DNA of 64,000 nt from Dendrobium chrysotoxum. Lineage: Eukaryota; Streptophyta; Magnoliopsida; Asparagales; Orchidaceae. Every line of letters starts with the position of its first letter. The stretch's first letter is position 1. The stretch covers positions 12,153,471 to 12,217,470 of the forward strand of contig CM034304.1 in NCBI GenBank assembly GCA_019925795.1. The letters are read 5' to 3'. Position numbers and translations under genes: made by a program. A model generated the notes under the pieces. It did no database searches. It had not been told where the DNA came from and worked only from the letters and a program-made list of their open reading frames with translations. This document shows positions 35,061-47,480 of this stretch, one piece after another.

Positions 35061-36390
35061 CATCAAGCCATGTGCCCCGCAGACTTATTTTCTCTAGATT
35101 AGACCCTCATAGTGTTTTCCATTGAGGAAGCGTCAGATTGGAGAGTCCTATTTATCAAATATTTGAAGCATGGAAGGCTTTCAGATGATCGCTCTCTTGC
35201 TGCTCATATTAGGAAGAGAGCTATATCATTCACATAGGTGAATGACATCTTGTATCGACGCTCTTTTGACCAAATGTGGTTACATTATCTCAACAATGAG
35301 GAGGATCATAAGGTCATGGGCAAGATACATAAAGGGCTTTGTAGTATTCATCAGTCTAGACTAAAGATGAAAAGTAGAATTAAATGCCTTAATTACTATT
35401 GGCCGACTATGATCCGTGATTTTTTGGAGCACGCTAGAGGATGCCACAAGTGCTAGATTTATGGCATAGTGATTTACCAACCTTCTAATCCCCTACACCC
35501 TACTTGTCAACTTGGCCATTTGAAGGTTGGGGCATGGATGTAGTGGGTCCCATTGACCCTCCTTCCTTTAAGGGTCATATGTTCAATTTAGCTGTCACTG
35601 ATTACTTCTCTAAGTGGGTGAAAGCTGTTCCACTTAAGGAAGTCAAATCAGAGGAAGTGATGTATTTTTTTTATGATCACATTATTTAACGCTTTGGTAT
35701 TTCGTGCCGTATCATTTTTGATATTGGCTCATTATTTAGAAGCACCAAAATTACCAAATTTGCCCGCCGCCATAATATTAATTGGTGATATTCATCGATC
35801 TACTACCCTAAAGCCAACGGCTTGGTAGAATTATTTAATGAGACTCTCATACAACTAATAAGGAAAATCCTTATTACAAATAAATTAGAGTGGCATGATA
35901 AGTTACCCGAAATATTATGGGCCTATAGGACTACATACCGTACTCCTACTCAATCTATCCCATATACTTTAGCTTTCGAGGTTGAAGCAGTCCTCCCACT
36001 TGAGGTCGAGCTCCCCTCACTACGTATGGCAGTTAGCTATAATCTTTCTCATGAAAATAATGCTTGACTACGATTAGAAGAGATTGATGGTTTAGAAGAG
36101 CTTCTTTTGCAAGTTTATTAGAACCTCAAACTATACTAGGCCCGTATGACCCAATCACATGATCGCCTTGTTCGACCTCATACTTTTCAGGTTGGTGATC
36201 TAGTTCTCATTTTGCATAGACCTATCATTTCACACCGTCATCAGAGTGGTAAGTTTGAGCCTATCTGGGAAGGCCCCTTTGTTGTAAAGCAAGTCTACGA
36301 AGGTGTGCTTACCTACTTATTAATGCAAATGGCATACATCCTATGCCTGTCATCAATAGGCAGTACTTAAAAAAGTACTATGCTTGAGTT
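35061..36390 (+). pseudogene. Gypsy integrase of element B, broken
   Basis: HHCC zinc region (35238-35456, ending ARGCHKC; histidines around GLCSIHQSRLKMK), then the core: WPFEGWGMDVVGPIDPPS (catalytic Asp), a degraded FDIGSLF at the second Asp, and ANGLVELFNETL with the Glu. YRTPTQSIPYTLAF follows, then the C-terminal VGDLVLILHRP and GKFEPIWEGPFVV. No chromodomain, in line with Tat. Stops after CHKC (35454), after HII (35687), near 35788 and at 36065; the frame shifts near 35500 and near 36310. Confidence 0.88.
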
Positions 36391-36659
36391 TAACACATTG
36401 CAGGGGGAGCCTCCCTACCGCTTATAAATATCCCTCTGTATATGTACCCCCTGAAAGGATCCCTTTTACTTTTTGACAGTCTGTGTGGCCATGATCATTT
36501 GTCCTCTACCACACAATGTTCATTAATAAAAATATAAGGTTATTCTTAAGGGTGATACGCTGATACATAGTAGGGGTGTTAGTGGCTGTGGCTGTGCACA
36601 CCAATCATATTAGTGTTAGTGCATGGAATCTTTGATTTTGACTCCCCCTTTACGAGAAT

Positions 36660-37175
36660 TTAGTCTTCCCAGTTTCACTTGTCACCACCAAGTGTGGTCT
36701 GGGTTATCAAAACTAATATGTATTATTTTTTAGGATTTTGTTTGTTCCTCTGGTGAGAATCATATGATTCATGAATATTCAAGTTTTATGGTTCGCCTAG
36801 CTCAGTAATGACTTATGAGATTCATGTACCTTTGAATCTACCATAAGTTTCAGCTCCCTAGTTCCACTTGTCACCCCCAAGTGTGATCTGGGATATCAAA
36901 ATCATTAACTTAGACCCCTTAAAGGATGCGATATTGGGTCCATTCCAACCTATGTTAGTTAAAAATGGTAATGTTGATCCACCACCCTAGCTCAAATTTT
37001 ATTTTTACAATAAGTTTGTTATGATTGTGCTTCCCAGTTTATTCACATGAGTTGAATGTGGCTTGGGTTATCAAAGCCAATGCTCCACTTCCTTACAGGA
37101 TCCTGTACAATCTCTCTCTCCCTAGTTTTATTCATGTGGTGAATATGGCCTGGGTTATCAAAGCCATTCATATCT
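36660..37175. repeat. 3' UTR repeat family 1 (four short hairpin units)
   Basis: Four copies of a ~50-bp motif at about 36668, 36852, 37030 and 37120. Each has the form tccc(a)gttt / cacttg..caagtg or attca..tgaat / tg.cctggg(a/t)tatcaaa. The centre is an inverted repeat in every copy although its bases differ. Confidence 0.65.
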
Positions 37176-37539
37176 CCCTGCCTTTGTGTTCCAATCATTA
37201 GGGTGTATTTTCATACTAGGAGTAACTCATGGATATGGTAAACGTTCCCTCTACCATATGTTACCTTTGATAGTATAGGGTATGCCCAATCTATGATTAT
37301 TAATAGATTATATATATATATATATATAAAAGGATATATGATGATAAATTAAAAAAGAGGGAAGCTCTTAGCAGAGCAAAACTGATTGCCCTTATCATAG
37401 GTGGAACCTGTCAATACTCTCTAAGAGCCCAAATTTTCCAAGCTTTTCTTTTTCTCTCCTTCGAGGCATCTAGATGATTACTTCAAGGATAATCCTACAC
37501 TTGTGTTGTTATGATTCTTTATGATCTTAGTATTCTTCG

Positions 37540-38433
37540 TTAGTGATGCGATACATCTAGTCCTGGATGTTAACATCGCTTCTTTGTGAGCTTGGATTTT
37601 CTTTTTCAGAGGAAAGATCTGCCCCTTTCTGCTTTCTCTTAATTACTCACTTTCCCATTCATATCCTACTCTTAGCTGCCAGGGTAGTCCTATGGATGTG
37701 TTGGTCTTGCTTTCACTTCTCACAAGGTCCCACCAGTTAGGGTGAGTGTTATCCCTATAATCTTCTGATATTCATTGATCCTACTTGATGTTACTATCCT
37801 CGATGGCAAGTGTGTCCCCTCACTACCTCGAGTTATTTTCCCAATGGTGATGTAGTATGCCTAGTCTCAGGTGTTAGCATCACTACTTTGAGAGCTTTAA
37901 TTTTCTAGTAGAAGATCAGCTCCTTTGCTTCTCTTCCGATCTACTCTCTCATTCATACCCTACGCTCAGCTGTCAGAGTAGCCCTATGGATACATTAAGG
38001 TTACTTTCACTTCCCATAGGGTCCCACAAGTTCGTGTGGGTGTTACCGTTGAGACCTTTTGGTGATTACTAACCCTATTCATAGTTATTATCTTTGGTGG
38101 CGAGTGTACTCCCCTTGCTACTTAGTTCTTCTCCTTATTTGTGATGTAATGAATCATGCCTTAGATGTTACTATCACTTCCTTTTGAGCTTTGATTTTCT
38201 AGTGGAAGATCAGCTCTCTAATCCCTTATGTTACACACTTGCCTATTAGGACCTGACTCTTGGCTGCCGGAGAGGCCCCGTGGATGTGTTAATGTTGTGT
38301 CCACTTCATACAGGGTCCCCATTAGTTAGTATGGGCTCACCACTGTAGTTCCTTGATGATCATTTCTATTTAGCATAATTTTGCTCTTCGTAGCAGGGGT
38401 GTCCCCTCGCTTCTCCGGTTATCTGTCCACTTG
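37540..38433. repeat. 3' UTR repeat family 2 (three ~300-bp units)
   Basis: Units of about 280-310 bp at about 37541, 37852 and 38134. Each runs through gtgatg..atac, gatgttaacatc or a variant, gagctt..attttct, agctgccagggta, atggatgtgtt, cacttc..agggtccc and gtgtcccctc. Diverged from each other by roughly 25-30% by eye. Confidence 0.75.
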
Positions 38434-38739
38434 GAATGAAATTGCCCCTTTCGCACTTCGCTGAGGGTGTACCTCTTCTTGTTATCCTTTGAGGCATCAT
38501 TTTGATGCTTCCCCTCTTTTATGTGGGATTAGGATTGCCTAAGAGATTCCACCAGTGTTTGGATACCTGTGGCCACAATGATTGGTCATCTACCACATGA
38601 TACCTAAAATGTTAGCTCGAGATTCCTTAGATAACTTTTCCCCTTGGAATTCTTCCACTTACTTTTTCCTTCTCCCTCACATCCATGTACAGATCACTGT
38701 CAGGTTGATGTTGAGGTGACTTTCACCTTCTTTCTTGCT

Positions 38740-40620
38740 GATTCAATATGGTTAGGTGGGTAGTCGGCTTACTTACTTACCTGGTTGAGAGAGCCCGAAA
38801 GAGTCCCTGGGAGGTATTCCTCACCACCCCTTTTCCCTTATTGCCTTACTTTGATCAAGCATACATTAGACCCTGACTCTTTACTCACTATTACAATATG
38901 GACAGGTGAGTATTTAGCCATTCCTCATTTGCTATTCCGATCTAGTCAAGCAGATGTTGAACCTTACCCGATTGAGAGAGACCGACAAAGTCCTTGGGAG
39001 GCATTCCTCACCACCCCCTTTACCCTGATTGTCCTGTTGTGATTAAGCAGGCATCAGATTCGTGACTTCTTTATTTACTGTGGTCAGGTAAATATTGAGT
39101 CACCCCCATCCACTATTCCGATAAGAATCAGGAGGATGTGGGATCCTTTTACCTTTTATCCTGCTGTTTCGATATGGTTAGGCAGATAGTTAGATTACTT
39201 ACTTACCCGATTGAGAGAGCCCGAAAGAGTCCCTAGGAGACATTCCTCACCACCCCTTTACCCTGATTATTTTGTTGAGACTAGGCAGGCATCAGATTAA
39301 GTGGCTTCTTTACTTTACTGAGGTTAGACAAATATTAAGTCCACCCCCATCTGTTGTTCTGATAGGGTCAGGAGGATGCGAGATCCTTTCACCTTCTATC
39401 TTGCTATTCTGATATGGTCAGGCAGGTAGTTGGTTTACTTATCCGATCGAGAGAGCCTAACAGAGTCCTCGGGAGGCATCCTTCACCACCCTTTTACCCT
39501 GATTATCCTGTTGAGACTAGGCAGGCATCAGATTTCGTGACTTCTTTATTTTTTATGGTCAGGCAAATATTGAGGCACCCCTATCCACTATTTCAATAGG
39601 AATCAGGAGGATGTGGGAACTTTCACATTGTATCCTTCTATTTTGATATGGTCAGGCAGATAGTTGGATTGCTTACTTATCTGGTTGAGAGAGGCCGATA
39701 GAGTCCCTGAGAGGCATTCCTCACCACCCCTTTACCCTGATTGTCCTGTTGAGATAAGGCAGGCATCAGATTTCATGGCTTCTTTACTTTGCTGAGGTCA
39801 GGCAAGTATTGAGTCCACCCCCATCCACTATTTCGATAGAATCAGGAGGATGCAGGATCCTTTCACCTTTTATCTTATTGTTTCGATATGGTCAGGTAGA
39901 TAGTTAGTTTACTTACTCGATTAAGAGAGCCCGATAGAGTCTCTGGGAGGCATTCCTCATCACCCCTTTACCTTGATTGTCCTGTTAAGACTAGGCAGAC
40001 ATCAAATTTTGTGGCTCCTTTACTTAGCTGAGGTCAGGCAACTATTGAGTCCACCCCCATCCACTATTTCGATAAGATTAGGAAGACGCAGGATCCTTTC
40101 ACCTTCTATCTTACTATTCTGATACGATTAGGAAGATAGTTGGTTTACTTACCCAGTCAAGAGATCCAACAGTGTCCCTGGGAGGCATTCCTCACCACCC
40201 CTTTACCTTGATTGTCCTGTTGAGACTAGGCAGGCATCAAATTTTGGGGCTTTTTTACTTTGCTAAGGTCAGACAAGTATTGAGTCACCCCCATCCACTA
40301 TTTTGAAAGGATCTAGAGTACATGAGATCCTTTCACCTTCTATTCTGCTATACCGATACAGTCAGGCAGGTAGTTGGCTTACTTATCCAGTCGAGAGAGC
40401 CTGACAGAGTTCCTATGAGGCAATCCTCACCACCCCTTTATCCAGATTGTCCTATTGTGATCAGGTAGGCATCAAATTTTATGACTTCTTTATTTGATGC
40501 TTCGATATGAGCAGGAAAGTATTGAGTCATCCCCATCCACTATTCTGAAAGGAGCAGGAGGATGCGGGATCCTTTTAACTTCTATCCTATTATTTCGATA
40601 CGGTCAGTTAGGTAGTTGGT
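38740..40620. repeat. 3' UTR repeat family 3 (~237-bp tandem array, ~8 units)
   Basis: Satellite-like array. The landmark gagagagcccgacagagtcc or a variant recurs at about 38787, 38972, 39211, 39449, 39687, 39923, 40160 and 40392: the first step is 185 bp, the rest 232-239 bp. Each unit continues gggaggcattcctcaccacc, cctgattgtcctgttgagac, tattgagtccacccccatcc and gatatggtcaggcag. No ORF is conserved between units. Confidence 0.9.
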
Positions 40621-40804
40621 CCCTTTTACCTTTGTTTTCTTCTCTATTCTGCCCTTATTATAGGATAAGGCAGATAGATGATCGACCTTTCTCCTTCTTT
40701 GATGATCTCTCATGTGTTCTTTATCTTACTTTACTTGTCACATCTGGTCAACACCAACACAAGCGGTTCACTAATTTGTTCACCGCTCCTGTTGGGGGTC
40801 CATT

Positions 40805-43800
40805 TATTGATCTTGAATTCTCTCAAGACCCTTACTGTTGGGTTTAGTGGGTCAAATCTGACCCATTGGGCCCAGACCCATGCCTTAGGTCAACCTTGTT
40901 GACCAAGTCAACCCAAATGGACCTATTTTGGATTCAAATCAATTCAAACCCTTCCTTAGTCCAATCACCTCACCCCTTAGACTTAATTGACCAAGTTAAC
41001 CCAGTCAATACTATGCATGGTCAACCAAAGCCTAATGGGGTCAAATTTAACATATTTAGGTTAAATCAAACCTATTTAATGCATTGAATACCTCCTATTG
41101 ATCCCTAGAGTAAGAACACGGCTGGATCACCTCCCTCTACCTCCTAATCAGCTCTAGATCTAATCCTAGCCATCTAACTTAGGGAAAAGCTATAAATAGG
41201 AGTCTTAGGGTTTATTTTAGGGACTCTTGCTTTTGCTCTAACCCTAGACCCTCCCAAGCTGAGGTTTTTTTGTGTGAGAGCTTTCCCGACCTTCCCCTAC
41301 CCTTTCCAGGCCAAATCTATCAGTCAAAGGTCGCTAGCGGCGAGAGCTCCGGCCAACCAAGACCACAAACACTCCAAGGCTCCCTCCCGTCGATCCAGTG
41401 CATTTCAAGCCACAACTCCAACTAGAGAAAGATACATGGACAGTCTATAAGCTCAACAAGCCCAATATCTCCCGAATCCATTATGTGGATTATGTAAAAT
41501 CTCAAACCCTAGTTTAGGGCACATATGGTTAAACATCTTTCAAATAAGCGTGTTTTAGACTGAGCTTTTGGTCCCCCATGAATGCTTTTCGTTCGTAGAT
41601 CATATGTTTCAAATTTCATTTGATTTAGTTCACCCGATCACAAGAACAAAGCGATTTATCGTTCTAGGGCTTTGGTTCGATCCCTTCGTCCGTTGGGAGA
41701 GATCTCAGCCGTTGATCATGCGATCAGTGGCCTAGATCTCGCTATTCAGAGGTTCAAATCGACCGAGGGACTCGATCCCATAGTTCCTCTCATCGTCTGA
41801 CGAGATCAGGACTGTTGATTCAAAACTGTGCGGAATCAACGGCCCGGATGAAGGCTGACGTGGTTAAGTGCTGGGACCACGCCGCCGCAATCATTGCCCA
41901 TGATTGCCCGGGACCGCGGAGCCAATCCAAGCCAGCCACGTAGCCTGTCGCCGCTGTTTTAATTAAAAATGTTTTAAATTAATTTAAATCCTTTTTTAAA
42001 TACAAATTTACTTAAATAATTATTGTAAATTGTTTTTAAAACCAAAAATTATGTTTTATATACCAAAGTTTTCAGAAAAATATTTCCCTCAATTTAAAAT
42101 GAATAATACTTTAAAATAAATTATATATTTTAAATTATCTTAATAACTCTTATTTTAACTATTTAATTCAATACTTAAGTTAAAATTATATTAAATATTT
42201 TTTTAAAATAATTATATGATTATTTTCTTAAAAAATATAATAACTTAAAATTAATTTGACTTATAATATATAAAAAAAATATTTTAAATAATTTAACATA
42301 TGTAAATATTTTTATTAATATTTATTAATATTGATTATTTTTAAATAATAATAATAATAATAAACATTTATTTATTTTATTTTATTTTTATTTTCAAAAT
42401 CAGAAACCTTTTTTATATTTTATTTTATTATTAATATTTATTAAATAATAAAGATATATTATTATTTTAGGGATTTAAATTATTTTCTTTTATTAATTTT
42501 TTATATTTAAAATAATCAAAGATTTAATTACTTTTTGATTAAATTAAATTTAAATAATTTCATTTAATTAAAGTCATTCTAAATTATTTTAAATTTCAAA
42601 AACTTTTAATTCTTGATTTAATTTAATTTAATAGTTATTTTTAATTATTAATTATGATAAATTACTTTTAAATTACCCTTTTAAATACTTTAAATTTCAA
42701 AAATTCATAAGTAATTAATTTTAAATCCAATATATATATATATATATATAATACCTTAAATTTTTCAGAAAATTATGTAGTTTAATTTGAAATTATTTTT
42801 AGACATCAAAACTTTTTTGTGAATTATTTATTTGTTATTTAATTATTTTCTTTACTTAATTATTATCTAAATAAATAATATATTAAATATTTTTAAATAA
42901 AAAATTATTTTGAAACCCTTCCTTGATTGAACAGTAGATCTCTCACACATATATATTTTAATTATTTTAATTACTTTATTTTTAAACTTATTTTATTTAT
43001 TTCAAATATATATATGTACTTATTTTCAAATATTTTAAAATTACATATATTAAAATCCCTTAATTGTGAGAGATCTCTCTAAAATTTTAAACATAGGCTA
43101 TGCATGTGAATAGCATTCATGTGGGGAGGATTAATGGGTGATTGAGCTTCAATCATTTACTAATCACATCACTAATCTCATTTAGTCGTCGTATAGTCTT
43201 CTTTTGCATGTCTAGGATGCACAAACACTTAGCCTAGGCTCTCCTAGATCTAAGGACATGGTGTATTATATTTTATTGTATTTCCTATCTATGTTACCCC
43301 AAGGGTTAGATATTAACCATATGATTTAAACCTAGTCAAACTTAGTGACACCCTAAGGATAATAATTAAGGACCCATTTAGCGAACTTAGAAAAACTCTA
43401 GGAGTTAGTATAGATCGTCGATTGACATGAAAACTTAAACACTTAAACTTAATGATTTCCTAAACCTCCCAGAATTTTTTAGAATTTTTAGGAGCCTTTA
43501 AACCCCTTAATTAATAAACCTGAATTCTCCTCTTAATTAAGACTCGATAACTTCAAAAAATTCTAATAAATCTAATTTAAATACTAAAATTACCCATAAT
43601 ATGTCAAACTCTTCAAAATTCAGTCCTTAATCTAAGAAAATTGAAACCCCTTTAATTGAACTTCAATTTGAACCTTAATTGAATTTTGATTAAAAATTAC
43701 TTTTTAATTAAACTAAATATTTAAAAATTATTAAAAATTCCAAAATTTTCCCCAAATACTTGGGAACATCTTCTTAGGTCATTCCTGATCTTTGGGGGTG

Positions 43801-46659
43801 ATTCCAAGAGATTTGGAACTGATTTGGATCAAAACTCCTAAAACAGCCTTTAGTAAACAATTTTAATAATTCATTAATTGCCTGAAACTTCTAAAATTCA
43901 TAAGTTTGCATAGAAAACTCCAAAACCAGCAAACTCAAAGCCTAAGTACTCCCTCTAAGTTCTAATATTTAATAAAAATGTTAAAAACTTAAATCTAATC
44001 TATTTATAGATGTGACATTTTAAATCCCTTAACTTAGTAGGTATGGTGACCCCGAACCTTCTAAAATTTGCTAATCCAACCTAAATTTCATAGAACACCA
44101 CCCTAAGTATTAAAAACAACCAACCAACTAAAATAATCTAATAAAATTTGTTACTACTGGGTAACCTAGGCCTACGAGGCTATTAAGTTAACCCCAAGGA
44201 GGGTGAAATAAACCTCACGGGCTCGGTGAGCAACAAAGGTAGTAATCAACTAAACATTTGGAAATAAAATTTTTAAAATCAGACCTAAAACATTAATAAT
44301 TAAATTTAAACCAAACTTTTTGCTTTTAACCTTCAACCAACTGGATCACAAGCAACTTTAACTAAACAACCTACATAGGACATATCCAAACCACACAGCC
44401 TTTTACTCATACATAGAATTATTTGCTAGGGTACCACTTCTAGTTTTAGGCTAGGCCGGTGTTTACTTTACTAGTGTGTGCCAAGTTTTTTGAGATTTTA
44501 TTACATACTGTGATTGAATATTGGTTGGTATGTTTGTTTACTTTTACTGCTCTCTATGAATTGATGTGATGGGTGGTAAGTTACCTATAGGTTAGGAATG
44601 ATCTTTGATACTAATAATATCTTCTGTAGGTGCCATGCTCATGTAGTGCTAATAAAGGGGGGCTAAAATTTATAAATAAATGTCATACAAATACTTACTA
44701 CAAGTTTTTTAGCTGCTTAGCCCCCAAAGATAAATGAGGGCTAAAAATAAATAAATCATAAATATAATTGCTACAGGTGCTCCAACTGCTTAGCCCTAAA
44801 AAAAATAAAGACCATGGCAAAGTGTGGCTGGCATGAGTATTTTATTTTCATATATAACTGCTTGGATTATTTTATATTAACTACTTAGGATAACCATGCA
44901 GGAGAGTCTAAATTTTCTTTTTAATAATATAATTCGATGTAATTTGTAAAAGTATCGAGTTGTGAAAGTCTTCAAAAGTAGGGCATTTCAAATACTAGGT
45001 ACCCAAAGAGAAAAAGAAAGGCCCTTTATAGGGAATTTCTTATTCATTTGGGTACCCTTCTGGAGGACAAATCTTATGAAGACCGAAGGGAGCCGATCCG
45101 AAGGAAGATGATCTATATAAAGACATTGAAGATGAAGACTTGAAGATAAATTGCCTTGCTTTTAAGACTTTTGTCATTCAGTAGGATTAGAATCCAGGTT
45201 GTTATCATTGTTGCCCGACCACTTTACTTTTCTACAGACCTAGGGTTATAATAAAAGGCAGTTTGCCTATGGATATTTATTTAATTAATTTGATTATTTA
45301 ATATTTTTAATTTAAATTGATTGTGATTAAATTTTGCCTACTTTTCTTAGTTTCTTGGTGTTTGTGTGCTGCTTTTATTTTAGCCTAGATTTCATCGGAG
45401 GCTTATGAGGGTATGCCCAAATTTTTTCTACCTAAACTTAATTAAAATTTTTTTAAGATAATATAAAAACTCTAATGCTCTTAAGAAGTAAGCCTAGGAC
45501 CGCTAGGAGTTTACATAGCATATTTGTTATATTATTCTTTCCATTTGTTAGGCCACTCCCCACCTATGGGTTCTGTTAGATCACCTGGCCTATGAGAGTG
45601 CAGATCTGTCAAGGGGAGCCTATGCACTCTAAGATAAAATCTATTTTTTTAAGCCTTTTTAAAACTACTTCATATACATTCCAAGCATTTAATCGAGTCG
45701 ATTAATATGCATTGTATTAGAAATTAACTTAAATGTGAGTCTAAAACTTTAACTGCATTTATTTTAGCATTTTTCACCCAACATAGGTCAAGGGACCACT
45801 AGGACAATCTCTAGATGTCTGTCCCACTTCTCAAAAAATTTTAAGCCTCCCTACCACTCTTTTATAAAATTGACTGGACTCATGATTTTAAACTAACTAG
45901 GTGGTTAGCTGGCTCCCCAATCCAGGCCAAAGTCAAGGTTTTATACTGCATTAGCTAGGACACGAGTGTTGTGTGTAGAACACTAAACCCACTTTAGATT
46001 TAGGGTTCAAGGATGCTTCTTTCGATGTCCTGTAGTATGCCTCATCGGTGGGTAGGTCCTCTATCATTCAGGGACTATAAATCCTGCCTATCTGTGTCAC
46101 ATGGATGATGCCACTTCCATCTTTCTTTATTGTATGCTTTGAGTGTATGATTTATTTCTTTTATCTAGTTTCTTCTTATTATCTTAGTCTCTCCGGATAC
46201 TGATGTGAGCCGTGTATGTTGACTAAGCTAAGTCGAACCCTTTCTTACCCCTTGAGTAGGACTTCCTAGTCTTCTTCTTATGTGCAAATCCCATCTGGAA
46301 GTATAATATATGATCCTTAATCGAGAGTCTTCTCAGGCCCTGGCCTGAGATGTAATTAACAATGAGGGCTTATGCCCGTGGGAAATTGAATTTCACATCA
46401 AATAAACCTCACTCGAGTTAATGTATTGGATGGGGGAAACCCTGTGACTTTGATCAGGTTATGCATATTATTACCCATCAAGGTGCGTAGGCGAGAGCCA
46501 CTATCCTCAATAGTTAATCATATGTATGATCTAATCTACCCTCCCATTGGCCTGCTTGTAAAGAGCGCAGAGGCCTACGATCATTTCATCCTATGGGATA
46601 GTATGGTCGTACCCTCTACATTCTGTCCCCGCACGATGGTGTCCTTTCGGAGGTCCACA
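40805..46659 (+). repeat. 3' LTR of element B (uninterrupted)
   Basis: 5855-bp LTR beginning TATTGATCTTGAATTC and ending GGTCCACA, followed by the TSD CTCAC. It is collinear with the 5' LTR once the hAT-like insertion is removed and shows the empty site at 44017-44024. Contains the same TATA box, a decayed GC patch (about 41690-41960), AT-rich core, (TA)n near 42729-42748 and shared R/U5-like blocks. Confidence 0.92.
41190..41199 (+). promoter_or_regulatory. TATA box in 3' LTR of element B
   Basis: CTATAAATAG followed by gagtcttagggttt, identical to the 5' LTR box at 11691-11700. Confidence 0.65.
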
Positions 46660-47293
46660 CTCACATGTAACTTGATAACGATAGCAAAGTCCAATATGCT
46701 TAATTTTCTAGCATTATAAATAGACAATTGAGAAGCTAAATTCAATTACAAGAAAAAATATCCAATATTAATCTGCATACTTAGCTCGATTATAGAGAAT
46801 TATATATGATTCATAAATAAATAAATAAATAAATAAACTCAAAATTGTTAGATAACATGTAATTAATAACACATCTAATTGAAGTCGAATAAGATTCTAC
46901 CTACTTGTGTGATCAAATCATATATGATTCATCAAAACAAAATCAAAGATTGCTATATAATATGCAATGTGAGCACTATATGAAATGATCTTATTAATTA
47001 TTTAAGTATAATTAATTATTTCTCATTAGAGCTTACTTTGAAAATTATATGTGATTTATAGCTTAATATATGTTGTAATAAATCTAATTGAATCTAAATA
47101 TGTTTGAAAATTTTCATTAAATAAAGCAATTATCTACCCAATAAAAAAGTTCCATTTGATCCAACATTCAACTAAACATTTGACTCCTTATCACCATCTA
47201 TTTGATGTTATATTAAGTTAAATTATCATAAATTTAAACATGAATTAGTTTTAATTTCAATGTTGATTGTTTATTTAGATTTAGATTTCTTTT
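46660..47293. other. Intergenic spacer, no gene seen
   Basis: AT-rich DNA after the right target copy of B. It has an (AAAT)n run at about 46815-46836 and several atatgattcat words. No coding region. Confidence 0.5.
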
Positions 47294-47395
47294 GGGACGG
47301 CTTTTTTACTGCTTCTTAAAGCAGCTTTTTAGTATAAAAATTAAAATTTTTGTACTAAAAAGTTGTTTTAAGAAGCAGTAAAAAGGCTGTTACAG
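47294..47395. mobile_element. Small fold-back element (MITE-like)
   Basis: About 100 bp forming a nearly complete hairpin: gcttttttactgcttcttaa (from 47300) pairs with ttaagaagcagtaaaaaggc (47369-47388), and agtataaaaatt pairs with aatttttgtact in the centre. The loop is only a few bases. A clear target duplication is not visible, so the superfamily is undecided. Confidence 0.6.
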
Positions 47396-47480
47396 ATGAA
47401 GCCTTAATTTCATTTTTACTTCCAAGGTTACTAAGAAAATATTTATTGCTAACTTCAGTTAATTAAAATTTGATTGTAAC

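Larger units (their letters stand above)
36391..40804 (+). other. Long repeat-rich 3' UTR of element B
   Basis: 4.4 kb without coding potential between integrase and the 3' LTR. It contains three repeat families listed separately, a (TA)n run (about 37310-37327) and, just before the LTR, gttgggggtccatt as the only and weak polypurine candidate. Long, hypervariable, tandem-repeat-bearing 3' UTRs are known from Ogre elements and are a recognised source of satellite DNA. Confidence 0.75.
11288..46659 (+). mobile_element. Tat/Ogre-type gypsy retrotransposon B, complete, decayed
   Basis: A giant Ty3/gypsy element: 5' LTR 11288-27855 (interrupted by a 10.66-kb insertion), interior 27856-40804, 3' LTR 40805-46659. 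Identical 5-bp flanks CTCAC at 11283-11287 and 46660-46664 fix the boundaries. Without the insertion the element is about 24.7 kb with 5.9-kb LTRs, which is Ogre scale. Domain order gag-PR-RT-RH-second RH-INT without a chromodomain, RT motifs (MPFGLKN.GATYQRAM, YVDD) and repeat arrays in the 3' UTR agree with the Tat clade, Ogre-like branch. The coding region is riddled with stops and frameshifts. LTRs differ by roughly 8-10% by eye. Confidence 0.92.

Noticed and set aside
38740..40620. Regular repeats considered as a CRISPR array
   Set aside because: Units are ~237 bp, degenerate throughout, without short constant repeats and unique spacers, and lie in a plant retrotransposon UTR.
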